Below, piece by piece: positions 39,101 to 56,000 of a stretch of DNA of 64,000 nt. Source of the DNA: Bugula neritina (taxonomy: Eukaryota; Bryozoa; Gymnolaemata; Cheilostomatida; Bugulidae); assembly GCA_964035545.1 (NCBI GenBank), contig OZ037768.1, positions 19,633,700 through 19,697,699 of the forward strand, written 5' to 3'. How positions within the stretch are numbered: position 1 is the first letter of the stretch; each line of letters begins with the position of its first letter. The notes under the pieces were generated by a model. The model did not search any database. It worked only from the letters and a program-made list of their open reading frames with translations, and was not told the origin of the DNA. The translations under genes and the position numbers were made by a program.

Positions 39101-40311
39101 ACATTGAATACACAAGTCACACCTTAAGTTCTGAGATCTGCTTCATCCTAGCCTTAGGAATCTTGAGAGAGAAGAGTTGATCTGCATCCATGTACTGGGG
39201 CAGCTGGTCGGGCATTATAGCTCTAAATCTGTGATATATTCTGTAAAGTACATACGTGTATATTATATCATGTGCTAGATTCATACGCTTACATCCTTTA
39301 CGTTAGAAAATGTGAACTCTGTATGCATGTAATATTAGATTATATGATGTAAGTATGCTAGCCACTGAAAAAGAAGATTTTTTAATTTTAAATTTATTTG
39401 CAGTAAGTTGAGAATGTTTATTATTTCATATTTTATGAAATTGCTGTGTAAAACTTAACAACAAGTGGAGAAAAGCTGACCAGCTGAGAAAAACAGTCCT
39501 ATACGATATGCAGCAGATATAAATGCTTTCAAGGTTCTTTGACTGTATTTAGTCATTTCTGGCACTAAGCAAGCTTTTAATAGCAGTCAGTAAATTGTGT
39601 CTAGCAAATCATGATTATAGGACAGTCGATTGTAATTCTGCAGTAAATGTTTACCTTAATATCTCTTGCTTGTTAAAATAGGTACAGTCCTACAAAACAG
39701 CACACATATATGTTCTTATATAAATTTATATAAACTCACATGTTGAAAGCTTTTTTAATGACTGAATATTTTACTCATGAGCTCAAAATATTTAAGATAT
39801 TGGTCTATTATATAACTTGTAATATTATACAACTTGTACTAATTTTTTTCCTACAATCCATTGCCGTTGCAGGTTCTAAATAAAAAAAGAATGTGTGCTC
39901 AAACAGGTTTAAAGCATGAATTATGAAACCATTTTATTTTATTCGATGTGTTTATAATAAAGTACAGTGCATTTGGATTATACTTATAAATAACTTATAC
40001 CAATTTATTATAGCAACGTATATATATAGCAATGTATAGAGCAAAATTCAGCATGCTCATGTACAGACATCTGACTCAAGTTATACTTTATATAACTTAC
40101 TCACAAACTGCTCTAACATATGAAACATACATGTAACTGACTAGGATAATTATAAGCATGCGTATAATTATGCATACTGCTTATAATTATAGAAATTACT
40201 CTTACAGTTCTATAGTGATTGCTGCCTATAACTACGAGTTAAAACATACTGTGAACAAACCTGGTACGCCTCCATCTGCTCACTAGTGAACACAGATTTG
40301 TTATTACCCAT
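36102..40311 (-). CDS. Calcium and integrin-binding protein, CIB2/CIB3 type (EF-hand)
   Basis: Small Ca/Mg-binding adaptor; CIB2 and CIB3 act with mechanotransduction channels and integrins in other animals. Exons on the minus strand, 5' to 3': 40311-40261, 39689-39655, 39240-39123, 38820-38673, 37183-37070, 36664-36583, 36123-36102; 570 nt, 189 residues (human CIB2 has 187). Start MGNNKSVFTSEQMEAYQ has the Gly2 myristoylation context and matches the CIB2 N terminus. EF-hand 3 loop DSDGDGYLNSSD (Asp at position 12, the CIB hallmark) and EF-hand 4 loop DLDEDKKLSEVE both look metal-competent. The last exon is only 22 nt and gives the ending DFLGSFNFRA, parallel to DFLSTFHIRI in CIB2. Intron 5 uses a GC donor (AG|GCAAGT, 37069-37064), required by phase and giving KIIEESDLDEDKKLS. 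CIB2 versus CIB3 cannot be decided. Confidence 0.93.
37338..38634. repeat. About 1.3-kb minisatellite, 15-17-bp unit
   Basis: Long array of units like tagtgtgtattactatg in CIB intron 4, with variant units (ctgtgtacag, actatatactatatag, gtgctactatatag) recurring in similar order, for example blocks starting near 37981 and 38247, about 266 bp apart. It ends close to the exon 38673-38820, so the array almost fills the intron. Confidence 0.93.
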
Positions 40312-40576
40312 GATATAATACTTTGATCAGTAAAGTTGTTCCACACTTGTACTTCAGAGGAGCTTCACCGCTTATAATATACTGATGAATGTGTGTTGAA
40401 TGCAAGTGGTTGAATATTTGTATATGTTTTATATATTATTCCCAGTAGAATCATTCAATAAGTCAAAGAAACTATGGTTTTAGTCTCTTGGTACTATATA
40501 ATCTTTAGCTGGGATAAGCTATCTACACTCAACTATAGAGCTATTGCAAGCAATACTATTCTGTCTAGAGAGTTGC

Positions 40577-40716
40577 TATAAGCAGCCCGACCAAAGTTGG
40601 GAGTGACTGAGTGCAATAGTTGAAAGTTGTTGAGTTGGGGGTTTAAGTTGGAACTTTGAACTTCCCTAACTCGAGACCCCAAACTACTGCAGTGACATTA
40701 GTTTGGGCGGCTTATA
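40577..40716. mobile_element. MITE-like element B, copy 1 (140 bp)
   Basis: Left arm tataagcagcccgacc... and right arm ...gtttgggcggcttata are imperfect inverse complements, and an inner gtgactgagtgcaatagtt is mirrored by aactactgcagtgacatta. Shares arms and the motif gtgactgagt with the element at 46386-46508. No coding capacity. Confidence 0.6.
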
Positions 40717-40971
40717 GCAGATTTCCTGTTTCTAGGCTGCTTTTTACAGCAAATAGAGCAATGGTTAGTCACCACTGATATCTTCATCAGCTAACGTGGG
40801 ACCAGGAATGCCTGGTATGTTTAGTAATGTACAGTAGTGTGAGCTACCAGATGTGAGGAAGACTCACAAACTTACAAAACTAATGCACTAGTAAGGCAGC
40901 TTTCACATTAGCTGCCACTTAACAGGCTTATAGAAGCAGAGACAGCACTGGTGTGATTATTAGTGCATTCC

Positions 40972-40977
40972 TTTATT
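40972..40977 (-). terminator. Poly(A) signal (AATAAA on minus strand), membrane-protein gene
   Basis: TTTATT on the plus strand, 68 bases past the stop codon at 41045 of the minus-strand gene. Confidence 0.5.
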
Positions 40978-41044
40978 ATGACTCATTTTTACATGTTTAC
41001 GAAATGTTTAAAATAAAACACAACTGCTGGTGGTAAATTCTGAA

Positions 41045-45908
<4,864 letters not shown>

Positions 45909-46385
45909 ATTTGATATTTGTATTTCCCACCAGTATTGCTATGGAAGAAATTAGACACTGATGTCGACACCACTATCATATTAATATATACAGCTAGTAA
46001 TTGCCATTAGGTATAGACTTAGTAGTTTAAGTTTGTAATACTAATTTACTAATACAGTAATAGTAATAGTAATTTATTAATTATTAGCTTAAACTTAAAT
46101 TCACTGTTATACTAATACTTATACTTATAGTTATTGTTAATAAATAATAATTAAGCCACACAAAAATTTTGCTACTATTATTAAATATAAACTATTTACT
46201 CTTAGCAGCAAAAAAAAATTAGCTGCTTAAATTTTGACTGGTTCTTGCAAATTCGAAAAGTGTGACACAACAACAATTTAAAATTTATTCTGCCAGACTG
46301 CGATAATGATTAGACTTGCAAGTTGTATTGGGCTCTGGGGTTAATCAAATTAAAATTAGGATCAAAATAAAATAAATAGAGGTCG

Positions 46386-46508
46386 CTAGAAGCAGCACGA
46401 AATCGGGGTGACTGAGTACAGTAATTGTACGCAATGTTGCGCGAATTCCAAACTTGACAAAAAAACTGCTGCACTCAGTTACCCCTAACTCGGTGCTGTT
46501 TCAAGGGA
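46386..46508. mobile_element. MITE-like element B, copy 2 (about 123 bp)
   Basis: Left arm gctagaagcagcacgaaatc, then ggggtgactgagt; right arm actcagttacccctaactcg, then gtgctgtttc. The arms are imperfect inverse complements and resemble element B copy 1 at 40577-40716. Confidence 0.6.
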
Positions 46509-46832
46509 TTTCCAACAAAGATATTTCGTTTGAGTGAAAACTATAATTGATTATTTGCCAGCGCCTAGCTCTTTGATAGCGAATACTAACTTGCAGTAGA
46601 GTTATCCTTCCCAATGCAATCACTTTAAATATCTGTTCTACAGCTGTGGTTTTAATTTTAAAAACAGGTTTTTAAATAAATGATAAAAACTAGCAGCATT
46701 ATGACAAAGTTTGTAATGGATGAATCCTACTAATGGTTTAAATAGCCAATCAACTTAGAAAATATCATACAGTACAATGCACCTGAGAACACAACTCGTA
46801 ATTTAATCATTATGATAGCATGTGCGTGACAG

Positions 46833-46845
46833 TGTTGCTAAGCAA
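46833..46845. promoter_or_regulatory. Candidate RFX X-box (GTTGCTAAGCAAC)
   Basis: A perfect 13-bp palindrome with six-base half sites GTTGCT/AGCAAC around a central A. RFX factors bind GTTGCC/GGCAAC-type half sites separated by 1-3 bases and drive ciliary genes. It lies about 157 bp upstream of the TTC25 start codon and about 925 bp from the divergent membrane-protein start. The match is seen; binding is inferred. Confidence 0.6.
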
Positions 46846-47001
46846 CATTCCATGCGATTAGTTAGTTTGTGAGTAGGTAAAGCGATTTGATTCAATCATT
46901 TAGTTACTGTATAAAAGGGTTCTGGCATTGAAAATTGTTGCAGTTGTAAACTTGAGTGATATTATTTTCAACAACGAACGTTGACAAGAAGTATTTTTAA
47001 A

Positions 47002-50000
47002 ATGGCTGATAATGTTAGTGCCGCAGGGCCAAAAAGTACTTTCGAAGCTTATAGAGCTGAAGGTGATATGCTGTTTAAGCAGCAAGAGTTTAGCAAAGCT
47101 TTAGAGAGTTATAATGAGGTAAGTAAAAGGCTACATATAATACAAAAATGAAATTAACTTATTTAAAATCATCATTTACTTTTAACAAGACTAGTTTGTC
47201 ATCTTAGTCATCATTCAATCACACCATAATATTTTAGTTTAGCTTTCTGCAGCAGTTTTCAATGCCTTAAACACACACTCACAGTGCTCTACAGTACAGA
47301 AATCAACTAAACTCAATACAATATTAATTTTTGTTTAAATAGCCAAAGAAAAATCGACTGCATATTTTTGACGGTGAATGCTAAATAACACAGACTCTTT
47401 AAAAAGCCTTTTCAGTGATTTAGTTATTAAAACTTGGTGGGCAGTTCTGAATTTTCTCATCATAAAGTTTGTTCTTAACAATCTATGTAATAGATAGAAG
47501 TCAATTATAAAAATTAAACAACTTCCTAAAAACAAGCTTTGCTTAAAACCATGTTTTTGTTTACTACAATTTTGCAAACAACACCAAAACATTGTTTTGG
47601 CTTGTAACTTATAAAAAATCATAAGGCTGAATTTCTGACTTGAGAAAGGAAATAGATTAACATTATATACATCAGTTGGAATATTTTTATTCTTACCTAT
47701 GTTTATCATTAAGTTTAGTTCATCATACTTCGATAGTATAATATAATGCCCATATTTCTTTGATCAGGCTATGGAATTGCGAAATGATGACAAGAACTGT
47801 TTGGTTGCAAGATCAAGATGTTACCTGCAGATGGGTGACACAGAAAACGCTCTTAGAGACGCTGAAGCTAGCATGGCAGATGAACCCAACTTTTTTAAAG
47901 TGAGTAAAATGTGTACAATGACATATGTTAATAAATGTGTTGCAGGCCATGTTATGGCCAGGCTCTGCTATGACTAAGCTATGCATTGTAACAAGTGAAA
48001 TACTAGATAATATACTGTAACTGATTGAAGCCCTTTCCTTAATTAATGTATTATCAAAGCTCAATTATTATAATTTTTCATGGATGGCAAATTATTGCCT
48101 ACTGCAATATCAATACGGATATATTGTTTTATTACAATTAATAGTTTTCCTCAAACCTATCTTTTATAGTATATTATTATAATATTGATACAGGATGTTG
48201 ATCGCCGTTGCATTTTCTCTTTCTGTAGGGGTTGTTGTGCAAGGCTGATGCTTTGTACTTCAAAGGAGAATTTGAAATGGCACTTGTCTTTTACCACAGA
48301 GGTAACAAGTTGAGACCAGAGCAACACGAGTTTCGTCTCGGGATACAAAAGTGTCAAGAGGCAATCAATAACAGCGTTGGTTGTAAGTTGTCCTACCTTC
48401 AACATTGTAGCATGTAGTCTGCAGTGCTATCTTGATAATGCAACGATTTTTAATTCATTTGCAGTATTATTGCATTGCAATGTAAACTACAATTAAATAG
48501 GTTGTGGTTTTCTATTTTTAAGATTTTGAAGATATTTTACCCACAAACTTTAAACCAGCTATTATCTGGGTAACAACTTTTTTATGTTGAATACAATAAA
48601 CTTTATAAAACTAGTTTTTAATGAGATCGGTTTGTGCTAGCTGTACCGTAAATATGTGTAATGCACTTTAGCACCTGATAAAGTAAAGTTGAGAAAAGAC
48701 GGAGATCTGTCTTACTTCTACAAACCACAGCAGGAAGAAGTAAGTACAGTTTATTCTGAATGCTATGCACTTTGTCAACAACTGTGTTACTAATAATGTG
48801 AAATTTTGCATTTTATTACTACGCATGAACTAAAAAATATGGCAATCATATCTCTTCAATTTTAAGTATAGGGTTTTTGAAACTACATTTTTCGACAGAG
48901 TCCAAGTTTTTGCAGTGGCTAACAGGCTCGATATTTTAGTAATGTTACTGGAAATTTATATTTTCAAAATGGTGAGCAGTGAAGCAACCACATGATTGAA
49001 AAAAAATTAAAAATGGACATCCTTTGCTTTACTTAGTTAAACAGAGTATGAGTAGTAGAAATATGAGTGGGGTAGTGTTGACCCTAATTGGTTATGAAGT
49101 TGCATCATAAATTACACTCTTTTGGGCTATTCATAAATTATATTATTTAGTCTACCCTTATAAAGAATGTTAGAAATTTATCCACCACTACACTTCAAAA
49201 CTGTTGTATACATCAGCAAAATCAACCAGGTTCAAATGAAACTTTTGGTATACTTATATTGCAATGTTTATAGCTTAGTTTATTGGTTGATGTATTCTAC
49301 TTTATATATTCAATAGTCTAGTATAAAAGAACTTGAGCTGCACATTTGCTGCAATTTTTTGGTTAACATCTATTGCAATCTGGAAAAATTGCAATTATGG
49401 GTTAGAACATTTCAGTCTACAATATATCAACATAGATGCTAAAAGAGAAAAGATATAATTACTCCATGCAATCCATGTTATTGTTTTAGGCTGAGAGAAA
49501 AAAGAAACAGCAACAGATGAGACCGGGACGCAGAATCACGACAGCACAAAAGAAGCCAACTCGACCTGTGAGTGGAAACAAGGATAAAACTATTAAGCAG
49601 CTGCTGGGGTCACTTTATGCTGACAGAGAATATCTAGAGAAGCTTTTAAAAGAAGAAGGTATGCGTGAATATTTTCTTAACATTGTAACTGATAGCTGTT
49701 GGTATAAATTGCATTAGATTCAACTAATTTGACTGTTGCCTATGTTCGGAGTATTTATGGAACTGTCTCGTAAATATTTTATTTACTGAATTACCAACAC
49801 TGTAGGAACAAGGCTAGATAAACTAGCCACATGCAGCAAGTGTAAGTATAAACTCTACATGTGCACATGCTCAGCTGCCGGTCTCGATAGTGATTTGTTT
49901 GGCAAATACGACGAAGAAGAAAACGATCTGAAGGTTTATTCTGAAAAATTTAAAAATAAGAGAATAATTCTTACGCCGGCTAAGAAGAAGAAAGCCGACT

Positions 50001-53000
50001 CTCTGGATGGCGATGAAGATGAGGGAGAGACACCTAAACGAAACGGGAGAAAACCTATAGGCAGGCATTTTGTGGCTCTGCTTCAGTTTTTAGCCACAAA
50101 GTTTTATTTTTAGCTGCCCACATCTTTCTATAGAGTGCTACACCAACAAGTAAACTCACTTTGGAGTTAGCTTCCTCACCTATTAGTTATAGAGCAATAG
50201 ACATTCAACATATGTCTTACATAGTTTTGCATCACAATTCATTTTTATTTATATCTGCCTAAGCATTAGTATCTTGCTTTCAATGATTCATATAAATATT
50301 TATGGAATAATATTGAAAGTTCTAGTATATACACTGACTGCTATGTGAAAACTACTGGACAGCCAATTATGTTTTAACTCATCATTACTTGGGTTAAATG
50401 TGGTGTTGTCATTATTCTGCAGATGCCAAGGAAAAGAAAACCAAAACAAGTCAAGCTATTCATAACTTGGCTCTGCATGGCTTGCTGTATCTTGACACGA
50501 GAACAGACTTTTGGAGGCAGCAAAAACCAATGTATGCACGCAAAAGAGACAGGGAGCTGCAGCAGGCAAAAATAAGTAAAAAGGGAAACACGGACCCGGC
50601 AAAAGTGACTCTCATGAAGCTAAAGGAAATAGATGATTGTGAGTTATAGCAGACAGTAAAATAGGGTTAACTTTTAGAGCCGTTCTAAAGGAATAAACTG
50701 GTTTCTATTTATAAACTAAGCCCATTTGTAGCAACTAAGCACATTACACAAGTTTGGAATACTGTTAAGGTAATGCTTTTACTGCTGTCTACAGACCTGC
50801 TGAACGCACACTCAGAGAAAGTATAATACTCTAATCAAATTAAACATCTATTTTCCTTTTTGCTGCTTTAGAGGTTGACGGCCGATTTTCTACAGTTAAA
50901 AATTAAAACTCCGATCATATATTTCCAACCAACTTCTATTGATTTCAACACCTACACTATAAATTTTATAAGTCAATTAGTAGGCTCATTATTTTTGTTA
51001 CATAACCAGACCTTGTATTGGATTACAGGTCTAGCCAACTTACAAGTTGTCAAACTTCCAGGTTTGATTCGTCTTAAAATGGTTAATTATAGCAATTAAG
51101 CAAACACACAGTTTACCTTAAATATAATTATGTATTTAAAAAGATGGCTGGCTTTTTATAATCTTGTTCTCAAGTTTGGTTGTTACCTGATTTTCTGTAG
51201 TTTATGCTGTTTTGCTATTGTAAAGTCTATGATTAACACTTGACATATTAATATATTTAGATCACACACGAGGAAAGTACAAGGATGTGATCAGAGAATC
51301 CATGAAAACAATTAATTTAGTGAAAACATGGACAGATGAAGAACTCGGGAACAAACAGGAAGTCACCGCTAACTTACACAGCTCTGCAGGAAATGCCTAC
51401 CTTGAGCTCGGGGACTTTGAGAATGCTCTTCACCACCATCAACAAGATCTCAACCTATCTCAAACATTGTAAGTCTACTGATAATATGGTATAGTCCAAT
51501 ATATACATTGATTGCCTGTATTTAGTAATTTTAAGAATTAACACTTTCATGGGTAAATGCTATAGTATACACAATTGGGCTAAGTTTTGCTTATTGGTAA
51601 AATTAGTGTTTGTTTTGATCTAAAATTATATGGCTTTTGAGTTGTTTACATTCACCAAAAATATGACATTTTAGAAGGGTATAAACCCAGTTAAAAGTAC
51701 TCACAACTTATGGGGGGGGGAGGTCACGACTTATGGGGTCACTCACAGCTCTTCTCAATCACCAATAAGTTTTTTCTTATATGTTTATCTGTCAGAGTGG
51801 CATTGAAACAAATAATATTTTATATTATCAAGTATATATTTTATATTATCTTATATTTTATATTATTGCTTAAACATTTGTTTTGAGGTTGCTATAATTT
51901 TTATATAGTATTCATGTTTTGATGCAAGAGTTAACTAACCTAAATAATACACTTCTTGATTTTTAAACCGCTAAAATTACCGTAACAGATCTTTTTAATT
52001 TAGTAGATCTCAGTACCAATCATGTCATTTCCTTAGTACAGCCTATTCAATTGTAACAGCTAACTTGTTAATGGGACATGTTTGTAAATATTCTTTCTAC
52101 AAGAAAAGCCAATAATTTCAAGTAGTTTGTGATGCTAACCACTTATTTTATTAGACAGATTTTCCTCACTATTTCATTTATTTGATATAATTACTCTTGA
52201 AACTGTGTAATTTTAGTTTAATGCTTTATTAAAAACAAATTAAACTATGGTGTGCTTCTGTTGATCTCTTCACAGAGATAACAAGGATTTGGAGTCCAGA
52301 GCCATGGATAATATTGGTCGAACATACGCAAGAGTTGGAAAGTTTGATGACGCTATAAATATGTGAGTGTTTAAGCTTTACTAGCTGTCGTAGCAAATTT
52401 TTTGTTGGGTGCCAAGAGTTTTAATATGCCATTTAGATCACTAATAATAGAACATGCAAACTTGTGTGTTCACCTGATGAGTGGTTAAACTATTACTAGA
52501 TCAATACTGCATTAACGTTTTACAAAATCCTATTACAGAATGTTTTTTTTAATATGATTGTGTGATAAAGTGTATGTTTCTCGCTAAACCCTATAACATG
52601 GTGGTGTTTGTGTGTCGAGTTGCATATTCCTAACAAACCTGCACATTCTCTAGCTGGGAACAAAAGATGCAAAACAAGCCAGACCTGCAAGATACCGAAG
52701 CAGCATGGCTCTGCCATGAACTCGGTAGATGCTACTTTGCAAATGGGCAGATTGATAAATCTCTAGATTATGGTGAAAAATCCTATGAACACGCACAAAC
52801 CGCTGACGATGAAGTGTGGCAACTGCATTCTAGTGTGCTAATAGCTCAGTCACAAGGTGTGTGTGAATGAGTGAGCTTTGGTCATTCTATGTGCTAACCA
52901 CGCTTTTCTAACTCTGGTCTATTGCCTATCAGCTTTAACCACTACGCACTGCAAATAGTAACGACTCAGTTTGTAAAGATTTGAATCTGAAAAAAATAAT

Positions 53001-56000
53001 GAAAAATCAGTCTGTAGGCTCTAGTATGTATATTGAGACAGCTGCATAGCATTCCTTTCAGCTGCTGTGACATCAAATACAAAGCATTTACTTTTTATGT
53101 AATGATCTCTAAATGTTCCTTCCTTTGTTAAACACACGACTTGCCTCATGTTCTAACAACTCCTATCCATGGATAGACTGTGTACCATAAACTCGGATTT
53201 AAAAAGTATGTTATAACGATTTCAGCAAAACAAGGTAAGCTAGATAGTGCAATAAGCAGCTTTGAGAGAGCTCTGACCTATGCAAATCTGCAAGAGGACA
53301 AAGAAGCAGAAAGTGCCATTCTGACAGCCATAGATGACTTAAAAGATAGAATAGATAAAGGGGAAAATGGCACAGGTGAGCGGAAGGAGTACTAATTTGA
53401 AAAAATGGCTATATTCACTGTTATAAATTGCAAACAGTAGCAAATACATCACTGCAGAAGCTGTAATAGTATAATAAGATAGAAGCTAAAAGTGTTATTT
53501 AAGATAAAATGCTATGTGGTTTCTTTCCTTGTCTAATATTGCCGTAATCAAACATTTGTAAAAACACTTAGGACACGACAACTTTTAATAGACTATACTG
53601 TTTTAGCGGAAGGGGAAAATGGAGAAGATGAAAATACCTATGAGGAAGAGTTTCAAGATGCTGACGACGAAGGGGAACTGTCACCAGTAGGTGAAGAAGG
53701 TGAAGAAGATGCAGGTATGCTAAGGTTCTTGTGGTGAACTTTCGATTTAAAATGATGTTTATAGTATAAATAGTATAGAATTGCATTAAGCTATTATATT
53801 CTATTATTATTTTTTTTACAATGCAGTTACAATCACCATAGATATAGATTTGCATGGCTGGGTAAGTTGTCTCTTTAAGGATGTAAATGACAAGGGTTCA
53901 GGTGACAGGCTAATAAAGTCAGGTGTCCACATGTTGCCTATGTGTCAGATGTCTACAGGTTACCTATGTGTCAAGTGTTACAAGTTACCTAGGTGTCAAG
54001 TGTCACAGGTCACCTAGGTGTCAGGTGTTTACAGCTTACCTAGGTGTCAGGTGTTTACAGCTTACTTAGGTGTCAGACTACCATGAAACAACTTTACCTA
54101 TTTCTAATAGAAGTTACTTAACGTATTAGGCTATTCATTAAGGAACAGTAAAGGCTATACTTAGTGATAATACAACCATTAACATATAGTGTTAAAACTT
54201 AGCTTACTATTTCGTATGCTTAATTTAGAAGTGGTTGATGAATTAACTGACTAACTCCAGACTTGGTGAGCAGCTACTATAAGTTGAGCTTGAATTGCCT
54301 GCACTGCAAGTTTATTTACCAGCTCCTAGCCTGTAACGCAAATAGTTTCATTTCACTATCTGATAATTTCTCACACTGTTTTGTTCAAAAGTTTTACCCT
54401 CTAATACACAACGTGTTTAAATTTAGAGCCCAGAATATATATCAACACTCAGCTGGTTTCATACAACAAAATGTTAGGTCTAAGCTCTTGTATCAGAACT
54501 TAGAGTAATTTAAATTGTCTTTCAAATACAAATATGTATTTACTTGTATAAATGTATAAATGCTTAAAACAGTTTGATTTTCTGAAAAAGCAAAATAGTA
54601 TTTCTTTGCAACATCATACTGATCAGGTAAAACAATACATAGATATTATGTTTTAGTGTAGGTATACCTAAATATTGAAAAACTTAGTATTACTGACAAG
54701 ACATCACCTAATTGTAAAGGAGTGTAAGATACCAAGTCAAAACTTTTTTGAATTAAAGTATATAGTCTTGTATTAAAAATTGTTTTGTTTATAAAATTTG
54801 TATGTTCATAGTTTGAATAGAAATCTTTGACATACCTCTTTCATTGATGGGCTTTATGCATGCCTTTGCCTAGCTTAAATTACTAGTTTTCCACCTCAAT
54901 TTTTACTAGGCCAAAATTATAGTCAGTTTTATGAGGTCACCTGCAACTCTGGAGTATACATTTTCTGCAAGGATGTCATAGCAATATTTGCATTTATACA
55001 GATAGATTATGAAGCCCATCAATTGTAACTTTAGGCAACCAATTTTAATTTTTCTATAATTTTATACACTGTAGATAATCCATCAAAACACCTTTCCAGT
55101 CCAACCCTCAGGCCTCAATTAAATACAAATGCTCCTTTGACAACTATCCGAGAAAACTTCTTATATGCCAAAAAACTAACAAGTAAAAGATTTTCTGTAT
55201 GCAGTTTGTCTAGTGAAGATCTTGTATGCAATGATATAAACGACTCCCCAGTTGTTTCTGCATGCAACACGCCACGTAAAAACAAGTCAAAAAATGTAAT
55301 AAAAACTTCAGCAAACAGAGTAAGACTAGTAAAGCAGGACTCTTCTACAAAGGGTAAACGAGTCCAGCTAGTTTTGCCACCATTAAGTTTTTCCCGGAAA
55401 GAAGAGAACAATGCTAACAAACAGTATAAAAGCTGTATCCCAGTGAGAAATTGGCAGCCGATCAAGTCTAATACTCCTATAGATAAGAGATTTTATTCCC
55501 AAGCTAAGAAAGAGAATTTCCAAGCAGCATCTAGGCATCTCAATGACCAGAAACAATATTCAGCACACAGCAATTCTTGCAAATTACCAAAACTTATCAT
55601 GGGGGCCAATTCAGCTCAGAAAATTCCCATGAAAAAGCAGCCAACTCCAAAAAGCTTCACATCGATATACCACACTTCTATCACCAAGGCTAAGTTTGAA
55701 CATATAAAATCTAGATACATGGATATAAAAAGACCATTGAGGAAATCTAATGAGCAAGTAAACCCTAGTAAGGAAAAAAGTGCCACTTTGAAAAGCCAAA
55801 AGCCAAGGAATAAGATAACTCCCCAGTCTATGGCTGTGCATCACAAAGGTAAACAGCCAATAAAACAAAGCAGTTTCCCGAAACCTATTCGTGTGCCAAG
55901 TGCTCATGATGATGAATCTGCAAGCAGTACGAGCACTTTGTCTTCGAAGGTAGATGAAAGAGATTGTCGATTGTCAATTGAGGTTAAGACACCCGACGAG

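Larger units (their letters stand above)
40312..41044. other. Region upstream of CIB, downstream of the membrane-protein gene
   Basis: Contains the CIB 5' flank, an inverted-repeat element (40577-40716) about 265 bp upstream of the CIB start codon, and the 3' UTR and poly(A) signal of the minus-strand membrane-protein gene. No separate gene is seen. Confidence 0.5.
45909..47001. promoter_or_regulatory. Bidirectional intergenic region between divergent genes
   Basis: About 1.1 kb separates the start codons of the minus-strand membrane-protein gene and the plus-strand TTC25 gene, so both 5' ends and at least one promoter lie here. It is AT-rich and holds one MITE-like element (46386-46508). 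I see no unambiguous TATA box. A sequence resembling an RFX X-box (gttgctaagcaac, 46833-46845) lies about 160 bp upstream of the TTC25 start, which fits ciliary-gene regulation. Confidence 0.55.

Noticed and set aside
47335-47709. 124-codon minus-strand frame in the first TTC25 intron
   Set aside because: No recognisable family and AT-biased residues; no evidence beyond length.
49842-49874. gtaagt...tcag inside the TTC25 exon 49806-50060, a possible 33-bp intron
   Set aside because: The frame is open straight through, and 33 bp is too short for normal splicing in animals.
53827-53861. 35-nt exon with good splice sites after TTC25 exon 12 (VTITIDIDLHGW)
   Set aside because: It changes phase from 1 to 0, and neither terminal exon accepts phase 0; no partner exon was found.
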